Positions 25,786 through 34,100 of a stretch of 42,277 nucleotides of DNA are shown here, piece by piece (within the stretch, counting starts at the first letter, position 1; the number at the start of each line of letters is the position of its first letter). Location: NCBI GenBank assembly GCA_949286115.1, contig CASEBK010000007.1, positions 1-42,277 of the forward strand, read 5' to 3'. This DNA is from an uncultured Veillonellaceae bacterium (GTDB taxonomy: Bacteria > Bacillota > Negativicutes > Veillonellales > Dialisteraceae). The notes beneath the pieces are model-generated. The model did no database searches. It was given only the letters and a program-made list of their open reading frames with translations, and was not told where the DNA came from. Both the position numbers and the translations under genes were made by a program.

Positions 25786-26205
25786 ATGAAAATGAAACAG
25801 ATCATGGCAGCTGCTGCAGCTGTCGGTATGCTTACATTCGGCGCTGCGTTCAGCGCTTCCGCTGCCGGTATCGGCTTCGTCAATACGAACGCTCTGATGC
25901 AGGCGCATCCGAAAATGGAAAAGGCCCGCCTCGACATGAGAAGCGCTGCGCAGAAAGCAGAAGAAGACTTCACGAAGCAGTCTCAGGGCAAGAGCGACGC
26001 AGAGAAGCAGAAGATCGCCGCCGATCTCCAGAAGCAGCTCAGCGAAAAGAACAGCTCCGTCATGGGCCCGATCGTCCAGGACATCCAGAAAGCCATCCAG
26101 CAGGTCCGTCAGGAAAAAGGGCTTGACATCGTCATCGATCAGGCTGTCGTCATCGACGGCGGCATCGACATCACCGCAGAAGTGGGCCAGAGACTGGCAA
26201 AATGA
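25786..26205 (+). CDS. OmpH/Skp-family periplasmic chaperone
   Basis: The 139-residue protein has a signal peptide (MAAAAAVGMLTFGAAFSASA, cleavage after about residue 26), then IGFVNTNALMQAHPKMEKA, the start of the Skp body, a charged helical region (KAEEDFTKQSQGKSDAEKQK) and the C-terminal DIVIDQAVVIDGGIDITAEV typical of OmpH. Skp holds unfolded outer-membrane proteins in the periplasm, so this gene is direct evidence for an outer membrane. The ATG follows TAAGGAGGAAAGACAT. It has its own promoter and terminator; bamA and lpxD, frequent neighbours, are not here. Confidence 0.9.
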   Translation: MKMKQIMAAAAAVGMLTFGAAFSASAAGIGFVNTNALMQAHPKMEKARLDMRSAAQKAEEDFTKQSQGKSDAEKQKIAADLQKQLSEKNSSVMGPIVQDIQKAIQQVRQEKGLDIVIDQAVVIDGGIDITAEVGQRLAK

Positions 26206-26223
26206 TCGCATAGAGGCAGAGAG

Positions 26224-26252
26224 AGCCGCAGGCATCGTCCCGCGGCTTTTTT
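26224..26252 (+). terminator. ompH terminator
   Basis: AGCCGC and GCGGCT pair about a 12-base loop, followed by TTTTTT. Confidence 0.85.
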
Positions 26253-26321
26253 CATGCCCGTTTTCCGTTTCTGTCAAAGGCGGTTTACAGAAGGCGTGCC
26301 TGGCGCGGGGAAGTGGGACTT

Positions 26322-26361
26322 TTGTCAAGAATCTTAACGATTTCTCATGAAAAATTGACGA
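26322..26361 (+). promoter_or_regulatory. possible Pho-type direct repeats before alkaline phosphatase
   Basis: TTGTCA (26322), TTAACG (26334), TCATGA (26345) and TGACGA (26356) recur every 11-12 bases, the spacing of PhoP/PhoB binding repeats. The likely -10 TATATT is at 26403, somewhat far away. Alkaline phosphatase is the textbook Pho target, but the match is loose. Confidence 0.35.
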
Positions 26362-26443
26362 AGGCTGTATGCGCTCTTTGCGGAAAAGAGGGGATAGGCC
26401 AGTATATTGGTAGCGTAGTCAACCATTCAATGGGAGGTAATCT

Positions 26444-28312
26444 ATGAGAAAACAATGGATGAAGGGCATGGTCCTCGCTATGCTCGCCGGGAGCGCAGCG
26501 TTCGCTTCCGTCATGACCGCCGATGCGGCAGATATCCGCATCCTGCCGGTGGACACCGCCAAGTTCTGGTCCGGTGCGAAATTTGACTTCGACGTGGAAG
26601 TGGCGAATGCCAAAGACCTCGGCGCGGTGGACATCACCATCAACGGCAAGTCTGCCGCTGATGTGCTGGGCAAAGACCTCACGCGGACGGTGCTGGACAA
26701 CGGCGTCACCTCGTTCCGCGCGAACGACGTCACCTTCAAAAAGACCGGCGACTATACGGTGAGCGTCGTGGCAAATGATGCGGAAGGCAAGTCCACGGCG
26801 AGCGCGGCGTACAAGGTGGTGCAGGAGAAGGCGGCCCGCCCGGCGAAGAACGTCATCCTCTTCGTGGGCGACGGCATGTCCCTGCAGGCGCGGGAGATCG
26901 CCCGCATCCTCTCTAAGGGCCAGACGAACGGCAAGTACAATGACCTGCTCGCCATGGAGAAGCTGGACCACAACGCGATCATCACCACGAGCGGCTATGA
27001 TTCTCTCGTGACGGACAGCGCGAACTCCGCTTCCGCGTACTCCACGGGCCACAAATCCGTGGTGAACGCCATGGGCGTGTATGAAGACTCCACGGCCGAT
27101 CCGCTGGACGACCCGAAGGTGGAGACCATCTCTGAGATCCTGAAGCGCACCCGCGGCATGTCCATCGGCATCGTCACCCAGGCGGAGACCACCGACGCGA
27201 CCCCGGCGGCCATGGTGGGCCACACCCGCCGCCGCGCCCTGCAGGATTATCTGGCGAAAGATTACCTCGCGGACTATCACCGCCCGGACGTCATCATGGG
27301 CGGCGGCTCCTCCCGCTACCTCCCGTCCAGCGTGATGGGCTCGAAGCGCAAGGACAACTTCGACGTCATTCAGGCCTTCAAGGACAAGGGCTACACCTTC
27401 GCCACCACCGATGCGGAAATGAAGGCGGCCCCTGCAGATAAGCCGCTCCTCGGCCTCTTCCACACCAGCACGATGAATGTCTACCTCGACAGGGAGATGC
27501 TGAAGAACCCGAAGGTGCTGAAGGGCTTCGACGACCAGCCGAACCTCGTGGATATGACGAAGAAGACCCTCGACATCCTGAGCCAGAATAAGAACGGCTT
27601 CTTCGCGATGATCGAAGGCGCGTCCATCGACAAGCAGCTCCACGTGATGGACTGGCAGCGCGCGGCCTACGACACCATCGAATTTGACAAGGCCATCGAA
27701 TACGCAGAGCAGTGGAACAAAGAACACGGCGACGACACGCTCATCATCGTCGTGGCCGACCACTCTCACGGCATTTCCATCTCCGGCACGTACCACGAAC
27801 GGGACGGCAAGAAAGGACCGGAGGCCGTCCGCGTATACCAGAACTCCATCCTGCCCACCTTCAAAGATGCGGATAAGGACGGATTCCCGGACGATCCCGA
27901 TCCGGATGTGACGCTCGCCGTGCAGTACGCGAACCATCCGGAATACTACGAAAACTATCACTTCATGCCCGAACCGATCGCTCCGGCTCTCTCCGTGACG
28001 GAAACGGTGGAAGAAGCGCAGAACATCGGCGACAAGGTGGAATTCCATCAGGTCTCCAAAGCCAGCTCCAAGGCGAACCCGGCGCGCATCCATCCCGGCG
28101 ACCCGGCGGTGCTCATGCCGGCCAATACCCCGAAGGACGATCCCCAGGAATGCCACTCCGCTGACGACGTGCTCCTCAATGCAGGCGGCCCCGGCTCCGA
28201 ATACTTCCACGGCGTCATGGACAATACGGAAGTCTTCTTCGGCATCCTCCGCGCGCTCGGCGTGGACGGGAACCGCAGCGTGAACCCGGACCTCAGCAAG
28301 GAAGCAAAATAA
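26444..28312 (+). CDS. alkaline phosphatase (PhoA superfamily), exported
   Basis: The 622-residue protein has a signal peptide ending near AADA (residue 29), then an extra N-terminal beta-rich domain of about 100 residues that looks Ig-like, and the alkaline phosphatase core: ILFVGDGMS with metal ligand Asp143, TDSANSASAYSTGHK with the nucleophile Ser192, and VVADHSHG with further metal ligands. It releases phosphate from esters in the periplasm and needs zinc and magnesium. The ATG follows GGGAGGTAATCT. It is the first gene of an operon with a DUF3299-like protein and an ABC transporter; its stop overlaps the next ATG (TAATG). Confidence 0.92.
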   Translation: MRKQWMKGMVLAMLAGSAAFASVMTADAADIRILPVDTAKFWSGAKFDFDVEVANAKDLGAVDITINGKSAADVLGKDLTRTVLDNGVTSFRANDVTFKKTGDYTVSVVANDAEGKSTASAAYKVVQEKAARPAKNVILFVGDGMSLQAREIARILSKGQTNGKYNDLLAMEKLDHNAIITTSGYDSLVTDSANSASAYSTGHKSVVNAMGVYEDSTADPLDDPKVETISEILKRTRGMSIGIVTQAETTDATPAAMVGHTRRRALQDYLAKDYLADYHRPDVIMGGGSSRYLPSSVMGSKRKDNFDVIQAFKDKGYTFATTDAEMKAAPADKPLLGLFHTSTMNVYLDREMLKNPKVLKGFDDQPNLVDMTKKTLDILSQNKNGFFAMIEGASIDKQLHVMDWQRAAYDTIEFDKAIEYAEQWNKEHGDDTLIIVVADHSHGISISGTYHERDGKKGPEAVRVYQNSILPTFKDADKDGFPDDPDPDVTLAVQYANHPEYYENYHFMPEPIAPALSVTETVEEAQNIGDKVEFHQVSKASSKANPARIHPGDPAVLMPANTPKDDPQECHSADDVLLNAGGPGSEYFHGVMDNTEVFFGILRALGVDGNRSVNPDLSKEAK

Positions 28313-28758
28313 TGAAGGGGACGCTTCTCCGCCGGGCGGCGGCCGGGGCGCTCCTGGCGATGGCCGCGGCGCTTCCCTGGGGGGTGCTGGCGGAGGACCT
28401 CTCCTTCGGCGAGCTCTACAGCGACTGGTCGGCAGCGGGCCTCGTCCTCTCCGAGAAGACCGAGTCCCTTGAGGGCGAGACCGTCACCATGACGGGCTAC
28501 ATGGCGCCGCCCCTCACGCCGACGATCCGCTTCTTCGTCCTCACCGAAGTGCCCATGTCCGTGTGCCCCTTCTGCTCGAGCGACGCCGACTGGCCGGACA
28601 ACATCATCGTGGTGAAAGTCTCCGAGCCCGTCACGGCGCTCCCCTACGATTCTCCCATCTCCGTCACGGGGACGCTGGAGATCGGCAGCGAGATCGATGA
28701 AGAGACCGGCTTCGTGAGCCAGCTCCGCATCGCCGCAGACAGCATCGACGCACTTTGA
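28312..28758 (+). CDS. exported DUF3299-like protein
   Basis: The 148-residue protein has a signal peptide (LLRRAAAGALLAMAAALPWG, cleavage near LA-EDL). The core LEGETVTMTGYMAPP, FFVLTEVPMSVCPFCSSDADWPDNIIVVKV resembles the DUF3299 pattern (GY-PL, then a Cys-rich stretch and a V-V strand). The CPFC motif could bind a metal or form a disulfide. DUF3299 proteins often accompany FtsX-type ABC transporters in metal-responsive clusters, and the next two genes are such a transporter. The ATG overlaps the phosphatase stop, so translation is coupled. Family call is moderate. Confidence 0.7.
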   Translation: MKGTLLRRAAAGALLAMAAALPWGVLAEDLSFGELYSDWSAAGLVLSEKTESLEGETVTMTGYMAPPLTPTIRFFVLTEVPMSVCPFCSSDADWPDNIIVVKVSEPVTALPYDSPISVTGTLEIGSEIDEETGFVSQLRIAADSIDAL

Positions 28759-28835
28759 TTCCATCAGGCAGGCAGTCCCATGAGGGCGCCTGCCTTTCGT
28801 ATGGGCCGGTATCGGCTCCGTGGAAAGGAGACCCT

Positions 28836-29504
28836 ATGATCTATGGCGAGCATATCCGCTGCGATTTCCCCGACGGGAGCGGGCGCCGTCTCCGGGCGCT
28901 GTCGCTTTCACACCTCTCCGTGCCGGACGGCGCGGCGTGCGCCCTCATCGGGCCGTCGGGCAGCGGGAAATCCACCCTCTTTCACTGCCTTTCAGGCATC
29001 CTCCGTCCCACCGCCGGGCGCATCTGCATAGACGGCACGGACATCACCGCCCTCTCCGACGACGCGCTCTCCGCGTGGCGCGCCTCCCACGTGGGGTACA
29101 TCTTCCAGGAAGCGCTCCTCCTGCCGTACCTCACCGTCATGGAGAACATCCTCCTCGGCGCGGACATCGCAGGCAAAGACCGGACCGAAGCCCGGCGCGG
29201 GGCCGAAGAGTGGCTCCGACGGGTGGGCCTGGAGGGCTATGGCCGCCGCATGCCGTCGCACCTCTCCGGCGGGGAGAAACAGCGCGTGGGATTCGTCCGC
29301 GCCATCCTCGCCCGGCCGCGGCTCCTGCTGGCGGACGAGCCCACCGCGAGCCTCGATGGGGAGAACAGCCGCCTCATCATGCGTTTCCTCCTGGACTACC
29401 AGAAAGAGAGCGGCTGCACCCTCCTCTGTGCCACCCACGACCCAGCCGTGCAGGCCCTCTTCCCTATGGCCATCCGTCTCGTGAAAGGAGGCGCGCCGCA
29501 ATGA
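28836..29504 (+). CDS. ABC transporter ATP-binding protein (LolD/MacB type)
   Basis: The 222-residue ATPase has Walker A GPSGSGKST (residues 39-47), the Q-loop YIFQEALLLPYLTVMENI, the signature LSGGEKQR, Walker B LLLADEPTASLD and the switch His in CATHDP. The size and sequence fit the LolD/MacB/FtsE group, which drives FtsX-type permeases in extracting or moving substrates at the outer face of the membrane. The ATG at 28836 follows GAAAGGAGACCCT; the frame is open farther up without a site. It overlaps the permease start as ATGA. Confidence 0.92.
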   Translation: MIYGEHIRCDFPDGSGRRLRALSLSHLSVPDGAACALIGPSGSGKSTLFHCLSGILRPTAGRICIDGTDITALSDDALSAWRASHVGYIFQEALLLPYLTVMENILLGADIAGKDRTEARRGAEEWLRRVGLEGYGRRMPSHLSGGEKQRVGFVRAILARPRLLLADEPTASLDGENSRLIMRFLLDYQKESGCTLLCATHDPAVQALFPMAIRLVKGGAPQ

Positions 29505-30766
29505 TCATCAAGCTCGCGTTCCTCTCCATCGTGCGCCGCCCCGCGCGGCACCTGCTGCTCCTGCTGCTCCTCGCCGCGGCGTGCGCCCTGCCGGTCTTCC
29601 TCCTCCAGATGACCGCCGGCCTCTCCAACGGCCTGAACCGCGCGGTGGAGCCCTTCTCCATCCTCATGGGGGCGAAAGGCTCGCCGTACCAGCTCGTCAT
29701 CAATACGGTCTTCCTCCGAGATCATCCCATCGGAAATATCCCCTACCGCGACGTGGAAAAGCTCCGCGCAGGCGGCAAGGCCGACCTCGTCATCCCGCTT
29801 GCCTTCGGCGACAATTATCGGGGCTTCCGCATCGTCGGCACCGAGAAAGAGATCTTTGACTACCGGCCGAACAAGACCCGCGGCCCGTGGCTCTCCGTCG
29901 CCGAAGGGGCGGCCTTCAGAGAGCCCGGCGACGCCGTCATCGGCAGCGAGACCGCCCGCCGCGCGGGCCTTGCCGTGGGCGACACCTTCAAGAGCATCCA
30001 CGGCCTCGTCACCGGTGCGGGCGAAGAGCACGGCGGAGAATACCGCGTGGCGGGGATCCTTGCCCCCGTGGGCGGCCCCTACGACACGGCCATCCTCGTG
30101 GACATCGCGGACGTGTGGCGCGCCCACCGTCACGAAGCGGGCGGCCCCGTGCGCCGCGGCGGCATCGTGAGACGGAACGCCGCGCCGAAAGCCGAAGCCG
30201 CCGCCGGGCCTGCCGCCGTCTCCGGCAAAGGGGACGTCACCGCCGTCCTCGTCCATCCCACAGGATACAAAGAAGCGATGCAGCTCCTGCAGGAAGCCCA
30301 GCGGGCAAAAGGCACGGACAGCCAGCTCATCTTCCCGTCGCAGACCCTCATCGCCCTCTACAGCATGGCCGGGCAGAGCAAAGAGTTCTGGCAGCTCCTC
30401 GCGGGCGGCATGATCGGCGCGGCCGTGCTCATCACGCTCCTTGCCATGTACTGGAACGGCCTCTCCCGCCTCTCCGAGTTCGCCCTCCTCCGGGCCCTCG
30501 GCGCGAAGAACGGCATCGTCCTCCGGCTCCTCGCCGCGGAAGAAGCGCTCCTCCTCCTCGCGGGCTCCGCCGCAGGCTGGCTCATCGGCTGGGGCGGCAG
30601 CGTCTTCGCCGCGCGCGCCGTCGCAGGCCGGGCCGCCGTCGTCATGACCACCGCCCCTGAGCCCGCCTCGCTCCTCCCTCCGGTAGCCATCCTCCTCCTC
30701 GGCCTCGCCGCCGGCCTCATCCCCGCCTGGCTCGTCCGCAAAAAAGACGTCTCATCCCATCTGTGA
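29501..30766 (+). CDS. FtsX/MacB-type ABC permease
   Basis: The 421-residue protein has one N-terminal membrane helix (ARHLLLLLLLAAACALPVFLL), a periplasmic domain of about 230 residues (GAKGSPYQLVINTVFL, AVIGSETARRAGLAVGDTF), and three C-terminal helices (LAGGMIGAAVLITLLAMYW, EEALLLLAGSAAGWLIGWGG, PPVAILLLGLAAGLIPAWL) including SEFALLRALGAKNGIVLRL, the FtsX-domain coupling region. It pairs with the ATPase upstream. This type does not usually import solutes but transmits force to periplasmic partners; the DUF3299-like protein and alkaline phosphatase are the likely ones. Followed by a strong terminator. Confidence 0.9.
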   Translation: MIIKLAFLSIVRRPARHLLLLLLLAAACALPVFLLQMTAGLSNGLNRAVEPFSILMGAKGSPYQLVINTVFLRDHPIGNIPYRDVEKLRAGGKADLVIPLAFGDNYRGFRIVGTEKEIFDYRPNKTRGPWLSVAEGAAFREPGDAVIGSETARRAGLAVGDTFKSIHGLVTGAGEEHGGEYRVAGILAPVGGPYDTAILVDIADVWRAHRHEAGGPVRRGGIVRRNAAPKAEAAAGPAAVSGKGDVTAVLVHPTGYKEAMQLLQEAQRAKGTDSQLIFPSQTLIALYSMAGQSKEFWQLLAGGMIGAAVLITLLAMYWNGLSRLSEFALLRALGAKNGIVLRLLAAEEALLLLAGSAAGWLIGWGGSVFAARAVAGRAAVVMTTAPEPASLLPPVAILLLGLAAGLIPAWLVRKKDVSSHL

Positions 30767-30773
30767 CAGCACG

Positions 30774-30810
30774 AAAAAACTCCGCAGTCCTCATTCACTG
30801 CGGAGTTTTT
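30774..30810 (+). terminator. bidirectional terminator between the ABC operon and the CRISPR locus
   Basis: ACTCCGCAGT and ACTGCGGAGT form a perfect 10-base-pair stem about CCTCATTC, with six A before and TTTTT after, so it works on both strands. Confidence 0.9.
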
Positions 30811-30839
30811 GATTGCAAAAGATCTCTATGTGATTTTTA

Positions 30840-30848
30840 TGCTATAAT
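30840..30848 (+). promoter_or_regulatory. extended -10, candidate promoter of the cas operon
   Basis: TGCTATAAT is a perfect extended -10 just behind the terminator. Transcription from here gives a 5' leader of about 240 bases for cas9 that would be antisense to the whole tracrRNA. No better plus-strand promoter is seen between it and cas9, though one inside the tracrRNA gene is possible. Confidence 0.5.
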
Positions 30849-30949
30849 AAAAACAGAAAATTTTGACCGGGGTCTTTTCCGTTTCAGGAAGAGACGGCAG
30901 ATGTCACTGCTCCTGTGGTATGCTGAGAGAGAAGAAGTGGAACGGAGGC

Positions 30950-31068
30950 AAAAAAATAAGACCTCGAAAGGACTCATTTCTTTCCACACACTGTGGGGTC
31001 ACGGACGTGACGGTTTGAATGAATTTTTATTTGAACTTGTGATGTGTTCGATAGTGGTATATCTGAAC
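30950..31068 (-). ncRNA. tracrRNA of the type II-A CRISPR-Cas9 system
   Basis: On the minus strand 31058-31029 is complementary to the CRISPR repeat. The pairing is: repeat GTTTGA with TCAAAT (lower stem), a bulge of GA against AAGT, then GTGATGTG with CACATCAC (upper stem), and GATAGTGGT with ACCACTATC farther out. This bulged duplex is the hallmark of crRNA:tracrRNA pairing. After the anti-repeat come AAAAATTCATTCAAACC, a hairpin GTCAC-GTCC-GTGAC, a second hairpin CCACA-GTG-TGTGG, and a terminal stem with CCT-TTCG-AGG ending in seven U. The RNA, about 115-120 bases, is needed for crRNA processing by RNase III and for Cas9 activity. Exact ends are inferred. Confidence 0.9.
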
Positions 31069-31074
31069 ACCTAT

Positions 31075-31103
31075 AGGATACAGCACGGAGAGGGAGATGT
31101 CAA
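31075..31103 (-). promoter_or_regulatory. tracrRNA promoter, overlapping the cas9 start
   Basis: Minus strand TTGACA (31103-31098), exactly 17 bases, then TATCCT (31080-31075). The predicted start near 31068 lies 10 bases before the anti-repeat. The -35 hexamer overlaps the cas9 ATG at 31097, so the tracrRNA promoter and the cas9 start region share bases. Confidence 0.72.
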
Positions 31104-34100
31104 GCATGGCGGAACGAAAGACTTACGACGGCTGGTATCTGGGCCTCGACATGGGGTCGAGCTCGGTGGGCTGGGCGGCGACGGACAGCGCGTACAACGT
31201 CCTCAAAAAGAACGGGAAGGCGCTCTGGGGCGTGCGCCTCTTCGAAGAGGGGAAGACCGCGGAGGAACGGCGGGCCTTCCGCACGGCGCGGCGGAGGACA
31301 CAGCGTCGGTCCGGGCGGCTGGCGCTGCTGCAGGAGCTGTTCGCAGGGGCCATCACGGAGAAAGATCCGGGATTTTTCCAGCGCATGAAAGACAGCGCCT
31401 ACCTCCCGGAGGATAAGCACGTGCAGCAGCGGAACGCCCTCTTCAACGATCCGGGCTTCACGGACAAAGACTACTACAGAGCCTATCCCACGATCTACCA
31501 TCTGCGGCGGGCGCTCATGGAGGAGGACGGGCCCTTTGACGTGCGGCTCGTGTATCTGGCGGTGCACCACATCATCAAGCACCGCGGCCATTTCCTTTTC
31601 GACTCCTTCGAAGTCGGAGAGGACGGTCTGCCCGGCAGCGGGGAAGCCTTCGGCGCTCTCTCGGAAGCCTGCGCCGACGCCATGGCGCTGGAGATCCCCA
31701 CGGGTGCGGAGAAGCCCATGGGGGCGATCCTCTCCGACCGCCGCCGGGGCGTGAAAGCGAAGACCGAAGCGCTGCTGGAGTGGTTGCCGCAGCCGAAGGA
31801 CAAGAGGACGAAAGCGCTGGCGAGCCTCCTTGCCGGCGGCCGCGTGGCGCTGGACGTGCTCTTTGGGGACGAAGCGCTGAAAGAGTCGGACAAAAACAAG
31901 CTGAGCTTCGGCGACGGGGACTACGACGAGAAGGCCGAAGAGCTCGCCGCGCTGGTGGGCGAAGACCGCTTCGAAGTCCTCTCGGCGGCGAAGCAGTTCT
32001 ACGACTGGGCGCTGCTGGCGGAGCTCATGGGCGGCAGCCGCACCCTGTCGGAGGCGAAGGTCCGGATCTATGAGAAACATAAAAAAGACCTGGCGCGTCT
32101 GAAAGCGCTCCTCCGGCCGTATCCGAAGCAGTACGCCGCGATGTTCCGCAGCACGGCGGAGGGAAGCTACGGGTCCTACGTGGGGCTCTGCATGAAGAAC
32201 GGAAAGAAGCTCGTCATCGAGAAACGCACTACGGCGGACGGTTTCTTCGACGGCCTCAGAAAGCTGCTGAAGAAGATCCCCGGAGAGGAGACGGAGGCGA
32301 TCCTTGCGGAAATCGACGCAGGACAGTTCCTGCCGAAGGCGGTGTCGAAAGAGAACGGCGTCATCCCCCACCAGCTGGAGGAGCAGGAGCTCCGGGCCAT
32401 CCTGAAAAAAGCGGAGGGCTACCTGCCCTTCCTGAAGGAGACCGACCGGTACGGCTCCGTATCGGACAAGATCGTGAGCCTCCTCACGTTTCGCATTCCC
32501 TACTATGTGGGGCCGCTCAATACGGCTCATGAGAAGGGGGAAGGAACGGAAGGCTTCGCCTGGGCCGTGCGGAAAGAAGAAGGCCGCGTCCTGCCGTGGA
32601 ATTTCGAAGAGAAGATCGACACGGGAAAGAGCGCGGAACGGTTCATCCGCCGCATGACGAACCGCTGCACCTACCTCCTCGGCGAAGACGTGCTCCCGAA
32701 GAACTCGCTCCTCTACACGGAGTTCACCGTGCTGAACGAGCTGAACAACGTGCGCATCGGCGCGGGAGAGGTGCGTCTCACTGAGGAGCAGCGGGAGGCG
32801 GTCTGGCGCGACCTCTTCCTCCGCCACAAGAAAGTGACGGGGAAGCGCTTCGCGGACTACCTCGTGAAAGAAGGATGGCTCTCGAAAGAAGAACGGGACC
32901 TCATCGGCGGCATCGACGGCGATTTCAAAGCTTCCCTCGGTCCGTGGATCGATATGGACATCGTCTTCCGGGACGGGACGAAGCCCTCCCGGGCGGTGCT
33001 GGAGCAGATCATTCTGGACATCACCCTTTTCGGAGAGGACAAAAAGCTCCTCGCCCGGCAGCTCAGGAAAGACGCGCCGGACCTCACGAAGGAAGAGTCG
33101 AAGCGCCTGCTGAAGCTCCGCTACAAAGACTGGGGCCGCCTTTCGGAGAAGCTCCTCGCCGGGCTTCCCGCTGTGGACAAAGAGACCGGCGCCGTGCAGA
33201 CGGTCATCGAAGCCATGCGCGCCACCGGCTGCAACCTGATGGAGCTCCTCACGGACCGCTTCGGGTATATGGAGGCGATCAGCCGTGAGAACGAAGCGCT
33301 GGCGGGCGGCGCTTCGCTCACCTATGAGAGCCTCGAGACCATGCGCCTCTCGCCGTCGGCGCGGCGCGCGCTGTGGCAGACCCTCTCCATCGTGAAAGAG
33401 CTGCGGAAGATCCTCGGGTGCGAACCCGCGCGGGTCTTCATCGAGATGGCCCGCGGCGACGAAGTGGTGAAGACGCGCACGAAGAGCCGTCGGCAGCAGC
33501 TCATCGAGCTCTACAAAGCCTGCGGCAAAGAGTGCCGCCAGTGGGCGGAAGAGCTGGACGGCCGGTCCGACGGCGACCTGCGCCGGGACAAGCTCTACCT
33601 CTACTACACCCAGATGGGGCGGTGCATGTATACCGGCGAAGTGATCCGCCTCGAAGATCTGGAGAAAAAAGACGTCTACGACATCGACCACATTTACCCG
33701 CAGTCCCTCACCGCCGACGACAGTCTGGACAACCGGGTGCTCGTGAAGAAACAGGTGAACGCCGCCAAGTCCGACCGCTATCCGCTCTCCGACGATGTGC
33801 GCCGGCGCATGCATGACCACTGGAAACTGCTCCTCGATCGGGGCTTCATCAGCAAGGAGAAATACCGCCGTCTCACGCGGGCGACGCCTCTCTCCGCAGA
33901 CGAGCTTGCCGGATTCATCGGGAGGCAGCTCGTGGAGACTCGTCAGAGCACGAAGGCCGCGGCACAGATCCTGCAGAAGGTCTTCCCGGAGGCGAAGATC
34001 GTCTACGCCAAAGCGGGGAACGCCTCCCGTTTCCGCCAGACCTTCGGTTTCCTCAAAGTGCGCGACGTGAACGACTTCCATCACGCGAAAGACGCCTACC

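Noticed and set aside
31029..31058. Plus-strand repeat-like sequence as a stray or degenerate CRISPR repeat
   Set aside because: The bulged mismatch pattern, flanking hairpins and promoter on the minus strand identify it as the tracrRNA anti-repeat.
30901..31416. Plus-strand open frame running across the tracrRNA region into cas9 in another frame
   Set aside because: No recognisable product, poor ribosome site, and it overlaps the tracrRNA gene and cas9.
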